This document shows positions 52,769 through 63,801 of a stretch of DNA of 64,000 nucleotides, piece after piece. The notes beneath the pieces were generated by a model. That model was not told the origin of the DNA. It saw nothing but the letters and a program-made list of their open reading frames with translations, and did not search any database. Each line of letters opens with the position of its first letter. The stretch's first letter is position 1. Source of the DNA: Tatlockia sp. (lineage in GTDB: Bacteria; Pseudomonadota; Gammaproteobacteria; Legionellales; Legionellaceae); the NCBI GenBank assembly GCA_013697955.1, contig JACCVV010000078.1, positions 1-64,000 of the forward strand, given 5' to 3'. The translations under genes and the position numbers were made by a program.

Positions 52769-55357
52769 ATGAAAAGTTCTGAAATTAGACAAGCATTTTT
52801 TGATTACTTTGCTGCAAGAGGCCATCAGGTGGTTGATTCAAGTTCACTTGTGCCCGGCAATGATCCCACTTTGTTGTTTACCAATGCAGGTATGGTGCAG
52901 TTTAAAGATACCTTTCTTGGTATAGAGCAGCGTTCTTACAATCGCGCGGTTAGCTCTCAGCGTTGTGTTCGAGCCGGCGGCAAGCATAATGACCTGGAAA
53001 ATGTCGGCTATACTGCCAGACATCACACTTTCTTTGAGATGCTTGGGAATTTCAGTTTCGGCGATTATTTCAAGCGGGAAGCTATTCGTTTCGCCTGGGA
53101 GTTTTTAACTACTGTATTGAATTTACCTGCTGAACGTTTATGGGTAACTGTTTATAAAGATGACGATGAAGCCGCGGACATTTGGCTTAAGGAAATGGGT
53201 GTATCGGCAGAGCGTTTCTCAAGATGTGGCGAAAAGGATAATTTCTGGTCGATGGGCGATACCGGCCCCTGCGGCCCCTGCACAGAAATTTTCTACGATC
53301 ATGGACCAGAAATTGCCGGAGGCCCGCCCGGTAGTCCCCATGAAGATGGTGATAGATACATCGAAATCTGGAATCTGGTTTTTATGCAATTTAATCGCGA
53401 TAAGGAAGGCTTATTGCATCCTTTGCCTAAGCCTTCGGTTGACACAGGCATGGGACTTGAAAGAATTGCCGCAGTTGTCCAAAATGTTCACAATAATTAT
53501 GATATCGACCTCTTCCAGCATGTGATTAAGTCGCTTTGCAAGATTATCCCAAAGGTTGATCCTAACCACGCCTCTTTAAAGGTTATTGCTGACCATATCC
53601 GTGCTTGCACTTTTTTGATTGCCGATGGTGTGATGCCTAGCAATGAGGGGAGAGGCTACGTTTTAAGGCGTATCATTCGTCGCGCAGTACGTCATGGCAA
53701 TAAACTCGGCTTGCCTACACCTTTTTTCTGTGATCTGGTGCAACCGCTTACAGAGGTTATGGGTGAAGCTTATCCGGAAATTATAACCCATAAAGAACAG
53801 ATAGAACGCGTTTTAGCTCAAGAAGAAAATCAGTTTGCCCGAACACTCGAACAAGGTTTGCGGTTATTACAGGAGCAGATTCAGGCTTTAAAAGGCAAGG
53901 AAATTGCAGGGGAAGTGGCATTTAAACTTTACGATACCTACGGTTTTCCACTGGATTTAACTGCAGATATCGCTCGTGAACAGGGTTTAACCATCGATAT
54001 GAATGGGTTTAATAACTGTATGCAACATCAACGTGAATTATCACAATCCGCAAGTCAGTTTAATACCGACTATTCGGTTTCAGCTCAATTGGCAGAAAGC
54101 TCTGAATTCCATGGTTATAGTCAGGAAAATTTACATTCTAAAATTTTGGTTTTGCTCTGTGAGAATAAAAGAGTGGAAGAATTAAGCAAAGGAAGCAAAG
54201 GGGCGGTTATTTTAAAAAACACTCCTTTTTATGCTGAAAGCGGAGGCCAAGTTGGCGATCGAGGCAAATTAATTGATGGAAAAAACATATTTCGAGTAGA
54301 TGATACCCAGCGAGTGGGCCAGGCAATTGTTCATTATGGTGAATTAGTGGAAGGCGAGCTTACACTCAATCAAGAAGTTAGCGCCCATATTGATACCTTT
54401 CGACGCGAGGCTATAAGACTAAACCATACAGCAACCCATTTATTGCATGCTGCTCTTAAGAAAGTGGTAGGAAGTCATGTTCAACAAAAAGGTTCTTTAG
54501 TCGATGCTGAGCGCGCCCGTTTTGATTTTTCGCACACTCAGGCCCTTACAGCTGATGAACAAAGCCAAATTGAACTTATAGTGAATGGGCAGATTCGCGC
54601 TAATGATGAAGTTATTACGGAAATAATGACCATTGAAGAGGCAAAAAAGAGCGGAGCTGTGGCCTTGTTTGGTGAAAAATACGGGGAAACTGTCAGAGTT
54701 TTATCAGTCCATGAATTTTCAAAAGAACTTTGTGGTGGCACTCATGCCTCTCGAACTGGGGATATTGGTCTTTTCAAAATAGTCGCTGAGTATGGAGTAG
54801 CTAGCGGCGTGCGCCGAATAGAATTGGTGACCGGTGCTTATGCTCTGGACTGGATTAACCAGCAATTAGTGACCTTGGAAGAGGTTACACAAAAATTAAA
54901 AGCAACTTCCGCGACTGTTTCCGACAAATTGTCACAATTATTGCATGATGCCAAACAACAAGAAAAAGAATTAGCGCGAATCAATGCCAAATTGGCAGCA
55001 AAATCAGGTGCTGATCTTCTTACAGAAGTTGAAAAAATAAATAATGTAAACGTTTTGATAAAGCAATTAGGGTCTGTGGATAGTCAGGCGTTAAGAACCA
55101 CTTTAGACCAATTGAAATCTGGTTTAACTAATGCAGTGATTGTATTAATAGCAACTGAGCAGGATAAAATGAACGTTGTTGCTGGCATAAGTAAAAATTT
55201 ATTAGGCCAGGTCCCAAGCGCTGCGATGCTTGTGAAGCATCTCTGCGGTAGGGGAGGCGGGCGTGAAGACATGGCTCAGGGTGGTGGACGTGTTCCGGAT
55301 GATCTGGACGAAAAGATTTTACAGATGAGAGCAATGATCGCTGAGCACGCGGGTTAA
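52769..55357 (+). CDS. alaS: Alanyl-tRNA synthetase
   Basis: An 862-residue class II synthetase. The catalytic N-terminus starts KSSEIRQAFFDYFAARGH and has LFTNAGMVQFKDTFLG and RHHTFFEMLGNFSFGDYF (motifs 1 and 2) and GMGLERI (motif 3). The editing domain has HTATHLLHAAL (zinc His pair) and CGGTHASRTGDIG. The C-Ala domain ends with CGRGGGREDMAQGGG. Length is typical (about 860-880). It lies in the recA-recX-alaS-lysC order seen widely in gamma-proteobacteria. Confidence 0.98.
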   Translation: MKSSEIRQAFFDYFAARGHQVVDSSSLVPGNDPTLLFTNAGMVQFKDTFLGIEQRSYNRAVSSQRCVRAGGKHNDLENVGYTARHHTFFEMLGNFSFGDYFKREAIRFAWEFLTTVLNLPAERLWVTVYKDDDEAADIWLKEMGVSAERFSRCGEKDNFWSMGDTGPCGPCTEIFYDHGPEIAGGPPGSPHEDGDRYIEIWNLVFMQFNRDKEGLLHPLPKPSVDTGMGLERIAAVVQNVHNNYDIDLFQHVIKSLCKIIPKVDPNHASLKVIADHIRACTFLIADGVMPSNEGRGYVLRRIIRRAVRHGNKLGLPTPFFCDLVQPLTEVMGEAYPEIITHKEQIERVLAQEENQFARTLEQGLRLLQEQIQALKGKEIAGEVAFKLYDTYGFPLDLTADIAREQGLTIDMNGFNNCMQHQRELSQSASQFNTDYSVSAQLAESSEFHGYSQENLHSKILVLLCENKRVEELSKGSKGAVILKNTPFYAESGGQVGDRGKLIDGKNIFRVDDTQRVGQAIVHYGELVEGELTLNQEVSAHIDTFRREAIRLNHTATHLLHAALKKVVGSHVQQKGSLVDAERARFDFSHTQALTADEQSQIELIVNGQIRANDEVITEIMTIEEAKKSGAVALFGEKYGETVRVLSVHEFSKELCGGTHASRTGDIGLFKIVAEYGVASGVRRIELVTGAYALDWINQQLVTLEEVTQKLKATSATVSDKLSQLLHDAKQQEKELARINAKLAAKSGADLLTEVEKINNVNVLIKQLGSVDSQALRTTLDQLKSGLTNAVIVLIATEQDKMNVVAGISKNLLGQVPSAAMLVKHLCGRGGGREDMAQGGGRVPDDLDEKILQMRAMIAEHAG

Positions 55358-55381
55358 CAAACAATGACGGGGCGCTGAAAA

Positions 55382-56665
55382 ATGGCTTTGATAGTTCAAA
55401 AATTCGGGGGAACGTCGCTTGCTACGCTAAAGCACATTAACCATGCGGCTGATTTAATAGCAAAGGCAAAGCAGGCAGGTCATTCTGTGGTGGTAATCGT
55501 TTCTGCAATGAGCGGTGAAACCGACAAACTTATCGCTTTAGCTAATAATATCAGTGAATCTCCTGATGAACGTGAATACGCAGCACTGGTTGCGACCGGC
55601 GAGCAGGTTACCATGACTTTGATGGCCATGGCTCTTATCAATCGGGGTATTAGTGCCCGTTCCTACACTGGCCGACAAGCAGGTATTTTGACCTGCAATC
55701 AATATAAAAAAGCACGTATCCAAGCAATCGATACACAACCCATTTTAAATGATCTCGATCTGGGAACGGTGGTTGTCATTGCAGGATTTCAGGGTGTAGA
55801 CAAAAATGGCAATATAACAACTCTTGGTCGCGGCGGTTCTGATACTACTGCTGTTGCAATAGCAGCTGCACTTAAGGCGGATGAATGTCAAATCTATACG
55901 GATGTGGATGGTGTCTACACCACAGATCCAAGAATTGTTCCCGACGCCAAACGACTTGAACAAATCAGTTTTGAAGAAATGCTTGAGTTATCCAGTCTTG
56001 GAGCAAAGGTTTTACAAATTCGAGCGGTAGAATTTGCCGGCAAATATAATATTCCTTTACGTGTCTTGTCCTCTTCACAAGAAGGGCCTGGCACCTTAAT
56101 TACCTATCAGCAAAAAAATTCGATGGAAGCGCCAATGGTAACCGGCATTGCTTTTAGCCGAAATGAAGCAAAGGTCACGCTTTCAGGCGTTCCCGATGCA
56201 CCTGGCCTAGCCTCTGATATTTTGAGTGAAATTTCGGAGTTAGGAATCAATGTGGATATGATAGTTCAACATCTATCTGCACATGATAAAACCGATTTTA
56301 CCTTCACAGTTCATCGAGATGAATATGAGAAAACGCTTAAGCAATTGCATATACTGGTTAAGGATTTAGGGGCTAAGGACGTTATTGGTACAACCAATTT
56401 GGCTAAGTTGTCTTTGGTTGGTGCAGGACTTAAAAGTCATCCGGAAATTGCTTCAATCATGTTTAAAACATTAGCCACAAATAATATCAACATTCAACTA
56501 ATTGCCACTTCAGAGATAAAAATTTCAGTACTCATTGATGCGACTTTGCTAGATGAAGGAATACGGTCCTTGCATCATGTTTTTAATCTTGAATGCGAAA
56601 GTCAGGATGAATCAAGACTTCCTACTGAGGCAGAAATTTCAGTGATAGCAATACAGGCTCCATAA
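55382..56665 (+). CDS. lysC: Aspartate kinase (stand-alone)
   Basis: A 427-residue monofunctional aspartokinase, the entry step to lysine, methionine and threonine. The kinase domain has IVQKFGGTSLATL, TLGRGGSDTTAVAIAAAL and CQIYTDVDGVYTTDPRI. The C-terminus has two ACT domains (VTGIAFSRNEAKVTLSGVPD and AKLSLVGAGLKSHPEIASIMF), which bind feedback inhibitors; residues such as the NNINIQLIATSEIKISVLI stretch form the effector site. It differs from the fused enzyme at 35469-38030, so the cell has at least two aspartokinases. It starts 24 bases after alaS. Confidence 0.95.
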   Translation: MALIVQKFGGTSLATLKHINHAADLIAKAKQAGHSVVVIVSAMSGETDKLIALANNISESPDEREYAALVATGEQVTMTLMAMALINRGISARSYTGRQAGILTCNQYKKARIQAIDTQPILNDLDLGTVVVIAGFQGVDKNGNITTLGRGGSDTTAVAIAAALKADECQIYTDVDGVYTTDPRIVPDAKRLEQISFEEMLELSSLGAKVLQIRAVEFAGKYNIPLRVLSSSQEGPGTLITYQQKNSMEAPMVTGIAFSRNEAKVTLSGVPDAPGLASDILSEISELGINVDMIVQHLSAHDKTDFTFTVHRDEYEKTLKQLHILVKDLGAKDVIGTTNLAKLSLVGAGLKSHPEIASIMFKTLATNNINIQLIATSEIKISVLIDATLLDEGIRSLHHVFNLECESQDESRLPTEAEISVIAIQAP

Positions 56666-56688
56666 AGGCAGGAATCTAAGGATCAGGG

Positions 56689-57072
56689 ATGAGTTTTTTT
56701 GGTGAATTTAAACAATTCGCTATGCGCGGTAATGTAATGGATTTAGCAGTTGCGGTTGTGATTGGCGCAGCTTTTGGGAAAATCGTTACCTCCTTAGTTG
56801 ATGGAATTGTTATGCCAATGATTGGCATTCTTTTAGGTGGTATCAATATAGCTGGTAAGTCTTTCAAGATTGGCGCAACAGTCGTTAAATGGGGATCTTT
56901 TTTTCAATCAATTATTGATTTCACAATCATAGCCCTTGCCATTTTTGCTTTTATTAAATTCATTAATATCCTGCAACGTAAACGAGAAATAGAACCCGTA
57001 AAACTTACTATGGAACAATCACTGCTGGTTGAAATCAGGGATTTATTAAAAGAAAACAATCCGAAGAGTTAA
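56689..57072 (+). CDS. mscL: Large-conductance mechanosensitive channel MscL
   Basis: A 127-residue inner-membrane channel that opens under hypo-osmotic stress. The N-terminal amphipathic helix [22 protein letters not shown] leads into TM1 ([17 protein letters not shown]), a periplasmic loop, TM2 ([18 protein letters not shown]) and the charged C-terminal helix. Length is normal (about 130). It follows lysC by 23 bases, with no csrA gene between them. Its stop overlaps that of the convergent Lhr gene. Confidence 0.96.
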   Translation: MSFFGEFKQFAMRGNVMDLAVAVVIGAAFGKIVTSLVDGIVMPMIGILLGGINIAGKSFKIGATVVKWGSFFQSIIDFTIIALAIFAFIKFINILQRKREIEPVKLTMEQSLLVEIRDLLKENNPKS

Positions 57073-60000
57073 TCACTATTTTGCAAAATGACTTCTTTTC
57101 CCGAGAAAGCGGGTACTTTATCTCCAGGCAAAATTTGTCCAACTAAATTTAAGGGATCAATAGCTGAGATAGTGATTGATTCCCTTAAGACTATTTTTTT
57201 TCTGGATGCCCGTAGCGACTCAACTGCATAAGGAAGCGCGAATTGTTCGCCAGTAAAACCGCTAACAAAGCGTCCTCCTCTGATTTCACCCTTTGCTTCC
57301 AAACGCCTGAAAGTGAGTAATAATTCACGCCAGCGCGGGATAATTTTTTCTTTTATGATTAATTCCCGAAAACAAACCCCATATCGGCGTAGCAAAATCA
57401 TACAAAGGCTTTCCAGTTGTTCAGTCTGCGAAACCGGTTTGCCGGTTTTTATCAAGGACCAGCGCCCTGAAGCATGTTGATGAAAATTAAGTCGACGGCC
57501 TCGTCTGCCATTTCGGCGCTTTTTATCCATTAAGGAACGCAAATTATCAAAGCCATCAGCGGTGATAATGCCTGCTGAAACCAATTCCCATAACCCGGTT
57601 TCAACCTCCGTGCGAAGATGTCCGATTTCTTGCACAATATCGGTAAAAAATGAGGCACCGTTTTCCTTTAAATAGGAAAAAATACTTTGGGCAACATGAC
57701 TTAGAATCTTTAAATCATCAGGATTAAAGGTTTTAATGCCTGCCATCCAGGCTGATTCTTCGCGAAGATAAAAGGTAATAGGCGAAATTGAACTGGGGAT
57801 AATCCGTTTATAGGGTTTTGATTCTTTTTCATCCGGCGCCTCATCTTCCAAAGCCAAGATGGCAGGGTGAGAAGATAAACGTCCCCAACCAATAATGCCT
57901 CTAAAACAGAGGTTATCAAGCCAATCCTTGTTGTAGTCAATGATTCGCCTTGCAAAGATATTCTTTTCCCAAGCATTTGCTGGAATTTCAAACCCTTGTA
58001 ACTGTTTAATCACCTCAATCAAACCGCGTTCCCCTTTTAATTGAGTGCCTGGACTTAAATGCTGCCATTCCAATAACCAATTTATGAATTGCAGGGCAGT
58101 AACGGGCTCTATTTCTTTGCGTAAAATTCCAAGCGTTAGGGCATGAATTCTAGCTAGTAGACGTCTTTCACACCATTCGAGTTCTTTGTCCATTGTTTTA
58201 AAATGGCCGCGCAGAATCAATCCAGTGACTTCTATCCTGATAAGCGTTTGTTCAATAAGTGCTTCATTTAATTCTAATATTTGTGCTAATTCCACTTTAT
58301 TAACTGGACCTAAATACTGTAGCCACCCTCGAATCATATCTGTAACTGCCTCACCTTGATCAGGTTGCACCAGGTTCAATTCGGGAAATTGATTAAGGAA
58401 AACAGCCTCGGGATAAATGATTTGAAAGGTTTTCAACTTTTCCGTAGCGAGCCAGTAGGCTTTAGAATTAATGAGCGCTTTTCCGGCTCGACCTCTGGCA
58501 ACTAATTCATCAAAATACTCATTCCAGGCGGGAGAATATTTTTGTATTTCATTTAATTCAATATCAACGGGCAAGGCAATTAGCGTTTGAAGTAAATCAT
58601 GTAATTCGTCAGCAGAACGAAGATCAGGCCAGCTTTGCTGTTGAACTTCTGCGATCGCTTCGGGATTTAAACGACCAAATTCATTGATCAAGGAATCAGG
58701 CAAAAACCTGCGCATTCCTACTGCTCGTGTTCGTCTTTCTTCCAAGGGCGCATCATCAAGAAAGGCATAAGGATTAGCATTTAAAATCTCATGAGCAAAG
58801 ACCGATGGAGTTGGGCTATCAACAGCTAAGCAATTGATTTTATTGTCTTTTATCAGATGAAGAATCTGCTTTAATCCTTCAACATCCAGCGCCTCGGTTA
58901 AACAATCTTTCATGGTTTCAATAATGAGCGGGTGATCGGGTAAAACAATATCCTGGCCTGCCAAATTATCCTGGCAGGCTGCCGCATCAGGAAAAACTGC
59001 GGCTAGCAGATCATCAGAAAGCATGCGCGAAATATTGGGCGGCACTTTGCGGCCACCGCGAAATCGAAGCAGGGCGAGAGAGCGCATCGCATCCCAGCGC
59101 CATCTCGTCTTAAAAATCGGCGATTGCAAAACTGCCTGAGTGAGTACTTCTTCAATTGATTTTGGGTTAAGAAAATGAAAGACATCAGCTAAAGGAAAAG
59201 AATGTTGCTCAGCTAGTGAAATCGCAATGCCATTATCGGTTGCAGCAGCTTGTAATTCGAAATTGAAGGAGCGGCAAAAGCGTTTTCTTAAAGCGAGTCC
59301 CCAGGCTTTATTGATTTTGGCGCCAAAGGGGGAATGAATAATTAATTGCATCCCTCCGCCTTCATCAAAAAAACGTTCTGCAATAACGGTGTTTTGTGTT
59401 GGTACAGTACCGAGAATTGCTCGGCCAGTTAAAAGATAATTGATGATTTGTCTTGCGCCGCTATCATCAACACGACATTGATTTTTTAGCCATTCCATTG
59501 CGCTAACCACTTCTGGTTCTTTCTCATAATAACTATTAGGCGAAATCGATTTCGGCAGCATGTCATTTAATGTTTGTCGTAAATTGGAAAGTTCTAGCGA
59601 AAGCTCATTTGTTCTTCCTGGCGCCTCGCCCAACCAAAAAGGTACAGAAGGCGGTGCTCCTTGCGCATCTTCAACCAAAACTCTTCCCTTAGTACTTTCC
59701 ACGCGTTTGATTTGCCAGGAGGTATTGCCAAGTAAAATGATGTCGCCCCGATTGGATTCAATAGCAAAATCCTCATCAAGCGTACCAACCAGCATGCCTT
59801 TCGACTCGGTAACTACATTGAATAAATTATTTTCAGGAATTGCACCACCGCTAGTAATTGCTGCTAAACGACTGCCGCGCCGCCCTTTCACCAATCCATT
59901 AACCTTGTCGCGAAAAAGATAAGAGCCATAGCGGCCTCTTGAACCTGCGATTCCTTCAGAAAGCATTTCCAATATACTGTTGAAGGTTTCTTTGCTTAGG

Positions 60001-61331
60001 TTTCTATAAGGATGAGCTTTTTTCAACATGGTAAATAATTGCTCTTCGGACCAATCGTTTGTTGCGCAACTAGCTACAATTTGCTGGGCTAATATATCCA
60101 ATGGTTCTTCGGGAATTATTAATTTATCGAGAAAACCCGCGCGAATTGCTTTCACCAGGGCTGCACATTCCACTAATTCATCTGCAGTAGTAGCAAAAAA
60201 AATCCCTTTGGAAATGGCTCCATGCCAGTGTCCTGATCGGCCGATACGCTGCAAAGCTATAGCAATTGCTCTGGGCGAGCCAAGTTGGCAGACTAAATCG
60301 ATAGCTCCGATATCGATTCCAAGTTCTAAAGAAGCAGTTGCCACCAGTACCTTTAATTTGCCGGATTTCAAAGCGTTTTCAGCTGCCAGACGCAGTTTTC
60401 TTGATAGAGAGCCATGATGAGCTGTTACAAGCTCTTTACCTATTCGTTCAGAGAGATGATGAGCCGCTCGTTCTGCTAATCGTCTGGTGTTTGCAAATAC
60501 AAGTGTGGAGCGGTTTTGCCCAGCTAGTGTGGTAATCCTGTCGTAAATTTGATCCCACATATCATTGGATGCGACTGAACTTAATTCGGATTCAGGAACT
60601 TCAATTGAAATTTCAAGATGACGGGCATGACCTATATTAATAATCGTTGATTTTTCATCTCGATTTCCTGCTAGAAATGAAGCAACCAAGTCCAATGGCT
60701 TTTGGGTTGCTGACAATCCAATCCGAACCGGTTTTTCCTGAGTAATAACTTCAAGACGTTCCATCGATAAGGATAAATGACTGCCGCGTTTCGAATTGGC
60801 TAGCGCATGAATTTCATCAACAATAACTGTGTGCACAGAGGCTAAAAGGGCTCGGCTTTTTTCAGCAGTGAGAAGCAAATAAAAGGATTCGGGAGTAGTA
60901 ACTAGAATGTGAGGATGTTTTTTTAACATCGCTTGTCGTTCAGAAGCTAAAGTATCGCCTGTTCGTACTGAAACTTGAATTTCAGCCATTATAAGGCCTT
61001 CTTCTTTTGCAAGCGCCTGTATTTCAGCTAGTGGCTCCAAAAGGTTTTTATGAACATCATTGGTAAGCGCTTTTAAAGGGGAGATATAAAGAACCTGCGT
61101 TTGGTTAACCAAGTTCCCATCCAAAGATTGGCGAACCAATTTATCAATACAAATCAGAAAGGCAGCAAACGTTTTTCCAGAACCAGTTGGGGCGGAAATT
61201 AAGGTGGTTTGGCCTGCTAAAATGGATGGCCAGCCTTGTTCTTGAGGTTCTGTAGGTGAGGAAAATTTCCCAACAAACCATTTTTGAACAAGAGGGTGGG
61301 CCCAAGATAAATGATTAGAAATCGGATTCAT
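57069..61331 (-). CDS. lhr: Lhr-type large helicase
   Basis: A 1,420-residue superfamily 2 DNA/RNA helicase from ATG 61331; nine further in-frame codons upstream to 61358 seem untranslated. Motifs: [22 protein letters not shown] (Walker A), [40 protein letters not shown] (DEIH box), [36 protein letters not shown] and [10 protein letters not shown] winged-helix and a large C-terminal domain follow, as in Lhr. Bacterial Lhr takes part in stress-related DNA repair. The gene is single and convergent with mscL, their stops overlapping by 4 bases. Confidence 0.92.
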   Translation of the reverse strand: MNPISNHLSWAHPLVQKWFVGKFSSPTEPQEQGWPSILAGQTTLISAPTGSGKTFAAFLICIDKLVRQSLDGNLVNQTQVLYISPLKALTNDVHKNLLEPLAEIQALAKEEGLIMAEIQVSVRTGDTLASERQAMLKKHPHILVTTPESFYLLLTAEKSRALLASVHTVIVDEIHALANSKRGSHLSLSMERLEVITQEKPVRIGLSATQKPLDLVASFLAGNRDEKSTIINIGHARHLEISIEVPESELSSVASNDMWDQIYDRITTLAGQNRSTLVFANTRRLAERAAHHLSERIGKELVTAHHGSLSRKLRLAAENALKSGKLKVLVATASLELGIDIGAIDLVCQLGSPRAIAIALQRIGRSGHWHGAISKGIFFATTADELVECAALVKAIRAGFLDKLIIPEEPLDILAQQIVASCATNDWSEEQLFTMLKKAHPYRNLSKETFNSILEMLSEGIAGSRGRYGSYLFRDKVNGLVKGRRGSRLAAITSGGAIPENNLFNVVTESKGMLVGTLDEDFAIESNRGDIILLGNTSWQIKRVESTKGRVLVEDAQGAPPSVPFWLGEAPGRTNELSLELSNLRQTLNDMLPKSISPNSYYEKEPEVVSAMEWLKNQCRVDDSGARQIINYLLTGRAILGTVPTQNTVIAERFFDEGGGMQLIIHSPFGAKINKAWGLALRKRFCRSFNFELQAAATDNGIAISLAEQHSFPLADVFHFLNPKSIEEVLTQAVLQSPIFKTRWRWDAMRSLALLRFRGGRKVPPNISRMLSDDLLAAVFPDAAACQDNLAGQDIVLPDHPLIIETMKDCLTEALDVEGLKQILHLIKDNKINCLAVDSPTPSVFAHEILNANPYAFLDDAPLEERRTRAVGMRRFLPDSLINEFGRLNPEAIAEVQQQSWPDLRSADELHDLLQTLIALPVDIELNEIQKYSPAWNEYFDELVARGRAGKALINSKAYWLATEKLKTFQIIYPEAVFLNQFPELNLVQPDQGEAVTDMIRGWLQYLGPVNKVELAQILELNEALIEQTLIRIEVTGLILRGHFKTMDKELEWCERRLLARIHALTLGILRKEIEPVTALQFINWLLEWQHLSPGTQLKGERGLIEVIKQLQGFEIPANAWEKNIFARRIIDYNKDWLDNLCFRGIIGWGRLSSHPAILALEDEAPDEKESKPYKRIIPSSISPITFYLREESAWMAGIKTFNPDDLKILSHVAQSIFSYLKENGASFFTDIVQEIGHLRTEVETGLWELVSAGIITADGFDNLRSLMDKKRRNGRRGRRLNFHQHASGRWSLIKTGKPVSQTEQLESLCMILLRRYGVCFRELIIKEKIIPRWRELLLTFRRLEAKGEIRGGRFVSGFTGEQFALPYAVESLRASRKKIVLRESITISAIDPLNLVGQILPGDKVPAFSGKEVILQNSD

Positions 61332-61399
61332 AATTAAATTATATCTTGAATTAGCCATTTTTATAATAAAATGGCTAATTTCTTATCAATGCGTTGTAC

Positions 61400-62371
61400 T
61401 TATTGACTTTGGATATTTAAAATATCAATCATGTTTTTAATCGTATCCTCAAGCGTCCACTGCCTAGTGAAGCTGATTAACGAATTTAGTTTTGTTAAAT
61501 CGGGTTTGCGATTTTGGATATTAATGTACTCTTTTCCGTAAACCTCATCATAATTTTGAAAGATAAACCCAGAAGTTGATTGAGCTAATTCCTTGACTAA
61601 TTCGGCCAGTTTTAAAATGGATATTGATTTGTCATTGCCTACATTGATAATTTCGCCAACGCTTTTATCTGTCATCGCTAGTTGATGAAAAATATTACAG
61701 ACATCGCGAACGTCAGAAAAAGAACGTGTTTGCTGACCGTCATCAAAAATAGTCATAGGCTCATTATTGAGTGCCTGATTGATGAATCTAGGTATAACCA
61801 TACCATAACGGGCGGCTTGCCTTGGCCCAACCGTATTAAAAATACGGACAACAATTGCTGGGACCTGTTTTTCCTTGTAATAAGCCAAGGCTGCCACCTC
61901 GTTACATAATTTGGAGATAGGATAATTTGCATGGGCTTTTTGGGTGGTTTCAATGAGCAGGGCGTCTGTTTCTTTCATTCCTTCGGGTCTTGAGCCATAA
62001 ACCTCTGAGCTGGAAGCCACAATAATAGGAGGTTTGTTTCTTAATTTAGAAATCCCGGCCAACAAGCGTTCAGTGAGATTAATATTGACATTCAGGGTGG
62101 CAATTGGCCTTTCCAGCACATAAAACATCCCAACTACAGCGGCAACATCGTAGACTAACTCTGAATTTTCCAGGATGGAATCCAGTTCTTTCCATTCCAG
62201 TAAATCAGTTTCATAAAATTTGAATTTTGGATTATTAAGATGATGGCTGATATTGTCCAATTTGCCGGTACTTAAATTATCAACCGCAATGACTTCTTTA
62301 TTCAGATTTAAATAATAGTCAACCAAGTGGGAACCAATAAAGCCTGCACCGCCAACAATTAAAATGGTCAT
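61400..62371 (-). CDS. NAD-dependent nucleotide-sugar epimerase (extended SDR)
   Basis: A 323-residue extended short-chain dehydrogenase from ATG 62371, one base after the stop of the upstream dehydrogenase. The Rossmann loop is ILIVGGAGFIGSHLV, the NAD-binding Asp lies in VIAVDNLSTGK, and the catalytic set is SSSEVYG (Ser) with YPISKLCNE (Tyr-x-x-x-Lys). FNTVGPRQ and RSFSDVRDVC are typical of the epimerase/decarboxylase group. The pair with a UDP-sugar dehydrogenase suggests a hexuronic acid route like TviB/TviC or WbpO/WbpP for a surface glycan; the exact substrate is inferred. Nearest annotation would be UDP-glucose or UDP-GlcNAc 4-epimerase, or UDP-glucuronate decarboxylase. Confidence 0.88.
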   Translation of the reverse strand: MTILIVGGAGFIGSHLVDYYLNLNKEVIAVDNLSTGKLDNISHHLNNPKFKFYETDLLEWKELDSILENSELVYDVAAVVGMFYVLERPIATLNVNINLTERLLAGISKLRNKPPIIVASSSEVYGSRPEGMKETDALLIETTQKAHANYPISKLCNEVAALAYYKEKQVPAIVVRIFNTVGPRQAARYGMVIPRFINQALNNEPMTIFDDGQQTRSFSDVRDVCNIFHQLAMTDKSVGEIINVGNDKSISILKLAELVKELAQSTSGFIFQNYDEVYGKEYINIQNRKPDLTKLNSLISFTRQWTLEDTIKNMIDILNIQSQ

Positions 62372-62372
62372 G

Positions 62373-63647
62373 TTATAAACTCCAATAAAGGATATTTGGG
62401 TAATTTTTTTGGCTATCAACAAATAAATTAGGGATATCCATGACGATTTTTTGAGAACCCATTTTATCTAAAAATTGTTCAAACCCAACTTTTCGATAAA
62501 AATCATGACCTACAACAATTATGGCAATCGATATATCCTTAATATCTTCAAAACTCTTAAATTTAAAACCGTAGTCTTCCTCTAATGCTGTTTTATCAGC
62601 GCAGGGATCATTAAGCAGGCAATCAAAGCCAGCAAGACGAAGCTCTTTAACAAGCTTCAAGGCCATACTATTACGTAAATCAGGGATATTTTCCTTATAT
62701 GTCAGACCAAATATACCAACCTTACAGTTTTGCACGGATATATTTTTTTTAATCATAATATTGATAAGCTCATGTCTAACAAATTTGGTAATGCCGTCAT
62801 TTACTTTGCGGGCAGCCAAAATTAAATCGTGCTGAACCCCAACGCGTTTAGCTTTAAAGGCTAAATAAAGGGAATCAATAGAAATACAATGTCCGCCAAC
62901 AAAACCAGGCTTAAAGGGAACAAAAGACCATTTGGTTTTAGCAGCTTCGATGATTTCGTGAACATTCACACCCAGAGCATGCATAATTTCAGAAAATTCA
63001 TTCATAAACGCAATATTAATATCCCTTTGCGTATTTTCTAAAATTTTGACAGCTTCAGCAGTTTTAATGCAGGAAACCGGGTATAGCGTTTCGCAACACT
63101 CTTTGTACACAGAAGCAATAATTTTCAAGCAGTCTTCATTTTGTGCAGAAATGACTTTAGGAACGGATGCTAAAGTATGCTGCGAATCTCCAGGACTTAT
63201 TCGCTCGGGTGAATAGCCAATATTAAAATCTTCGCCAACGCGCAGGTTGCTAAATTCTTCAAGAATTGGCAGGCAAACTTCTTCGGTGGTTCCGGGGTAA
63301 ACAGTCGCTTCGTAAACAACTATATCGCCTTTTTTCAAGACTCCAGCAATCTGTTTGGTTGCATTGATCAACGGTTCTAAATTAGGTAATTCATAGTAAT
63401 AAGCGGGTGTGGAGACGCAAACAATATAAAAATCGGCGCTTTTTATATCATCGCTTTTAGAAACATAATCGATATTAGCCTGAGAAAGTTCCTCGCTGGT
63501 GAATAAATTATTTCGATCATAATTTTCTTTTAATCCATTTATCCTAGCCTCTGAGATATCGTAGCCAATTACCCTGTTATTTTTAGATAATGCCAGTGCT
63601 AGTCCTAAGCCCACATATCCGAGTCCTATGATTGCAATTTGTCGCAT
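62373..63647 (-). CDS. UDP-sugar 6-dehydrogenase (UDP-HexNAc type)
   Basis: A 424-residue NAD-dependent dehydrogenase of the UDP-glucose/GDP-mannose family. The N-terminal NAD loop is IAIIGLGYVGLGLALALS; VSTPAYY and YPGTTEE follow; the catalytic Cys is in FVGGHCISIDSLYLAFKA; the C-terminal domain has IFGLTYKENIPDLRNS. The GGHCISID form is typical of UDP-N-acetyl-galactosamine/glucosamine dehydrogenases (WbpA, WbpO, TviB) rather than of UDP-glucose 6-dehydrogenase. It would oxidise the C6 of a UDP-HexNAc in cytoplasm for a surface polysaccharide. It is first in a two-gene operon with the epimerase. Confidence 0.9.
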   Translation of the reverse strand: MRQIAIIGLGYVGLGLALALSKNNRVIGYDISEARINGLKENYDRNNLFTSEELSQANIDYVSKSDDIKSADFYIVCVSTPAYYYELPNLEPLINATKQIAGVLKKGDIVVYEATVYPGTTEEVCLPILEEFSNLRVGEDFNIGYSPERISPGDSQHTLASVPKVISAQNEDCLKIIASVYKECCETLYPVSCIKTAEAVKILENTQRDINIAFMNEFSEIMHALGVNVHEIIEAAKTKWSFVPFKPGFVGGHCISIDSLYLAFKAKRVGVQHDLILAARKVNDGITKFVRHELINIMIKKNISVQNCKVGIFGLTYKENIPDLRNSMALKLVKELRLAGFDCLLNDPCADKTALEEDYGFKFKSFEDIKDISIAIIVVGHDFYRKVGFEQFLDKMGSQKIVMDIPNLFVDSQKNYPNILYWSL

Positions 63648-63801
63648 TATTCGATCGATCCTGATCTAAAAAGAGTAATCAAATCATAGACTATTTTAAT
63701 TTAATCTGCTAATTGTGGTCTTTATGCACCAATTTGTAGAATTAATAAAAAATAAGTGATAATTTTAAAATTTCAGGATTCCTAAAGATTAAGGATGATC
63801 T

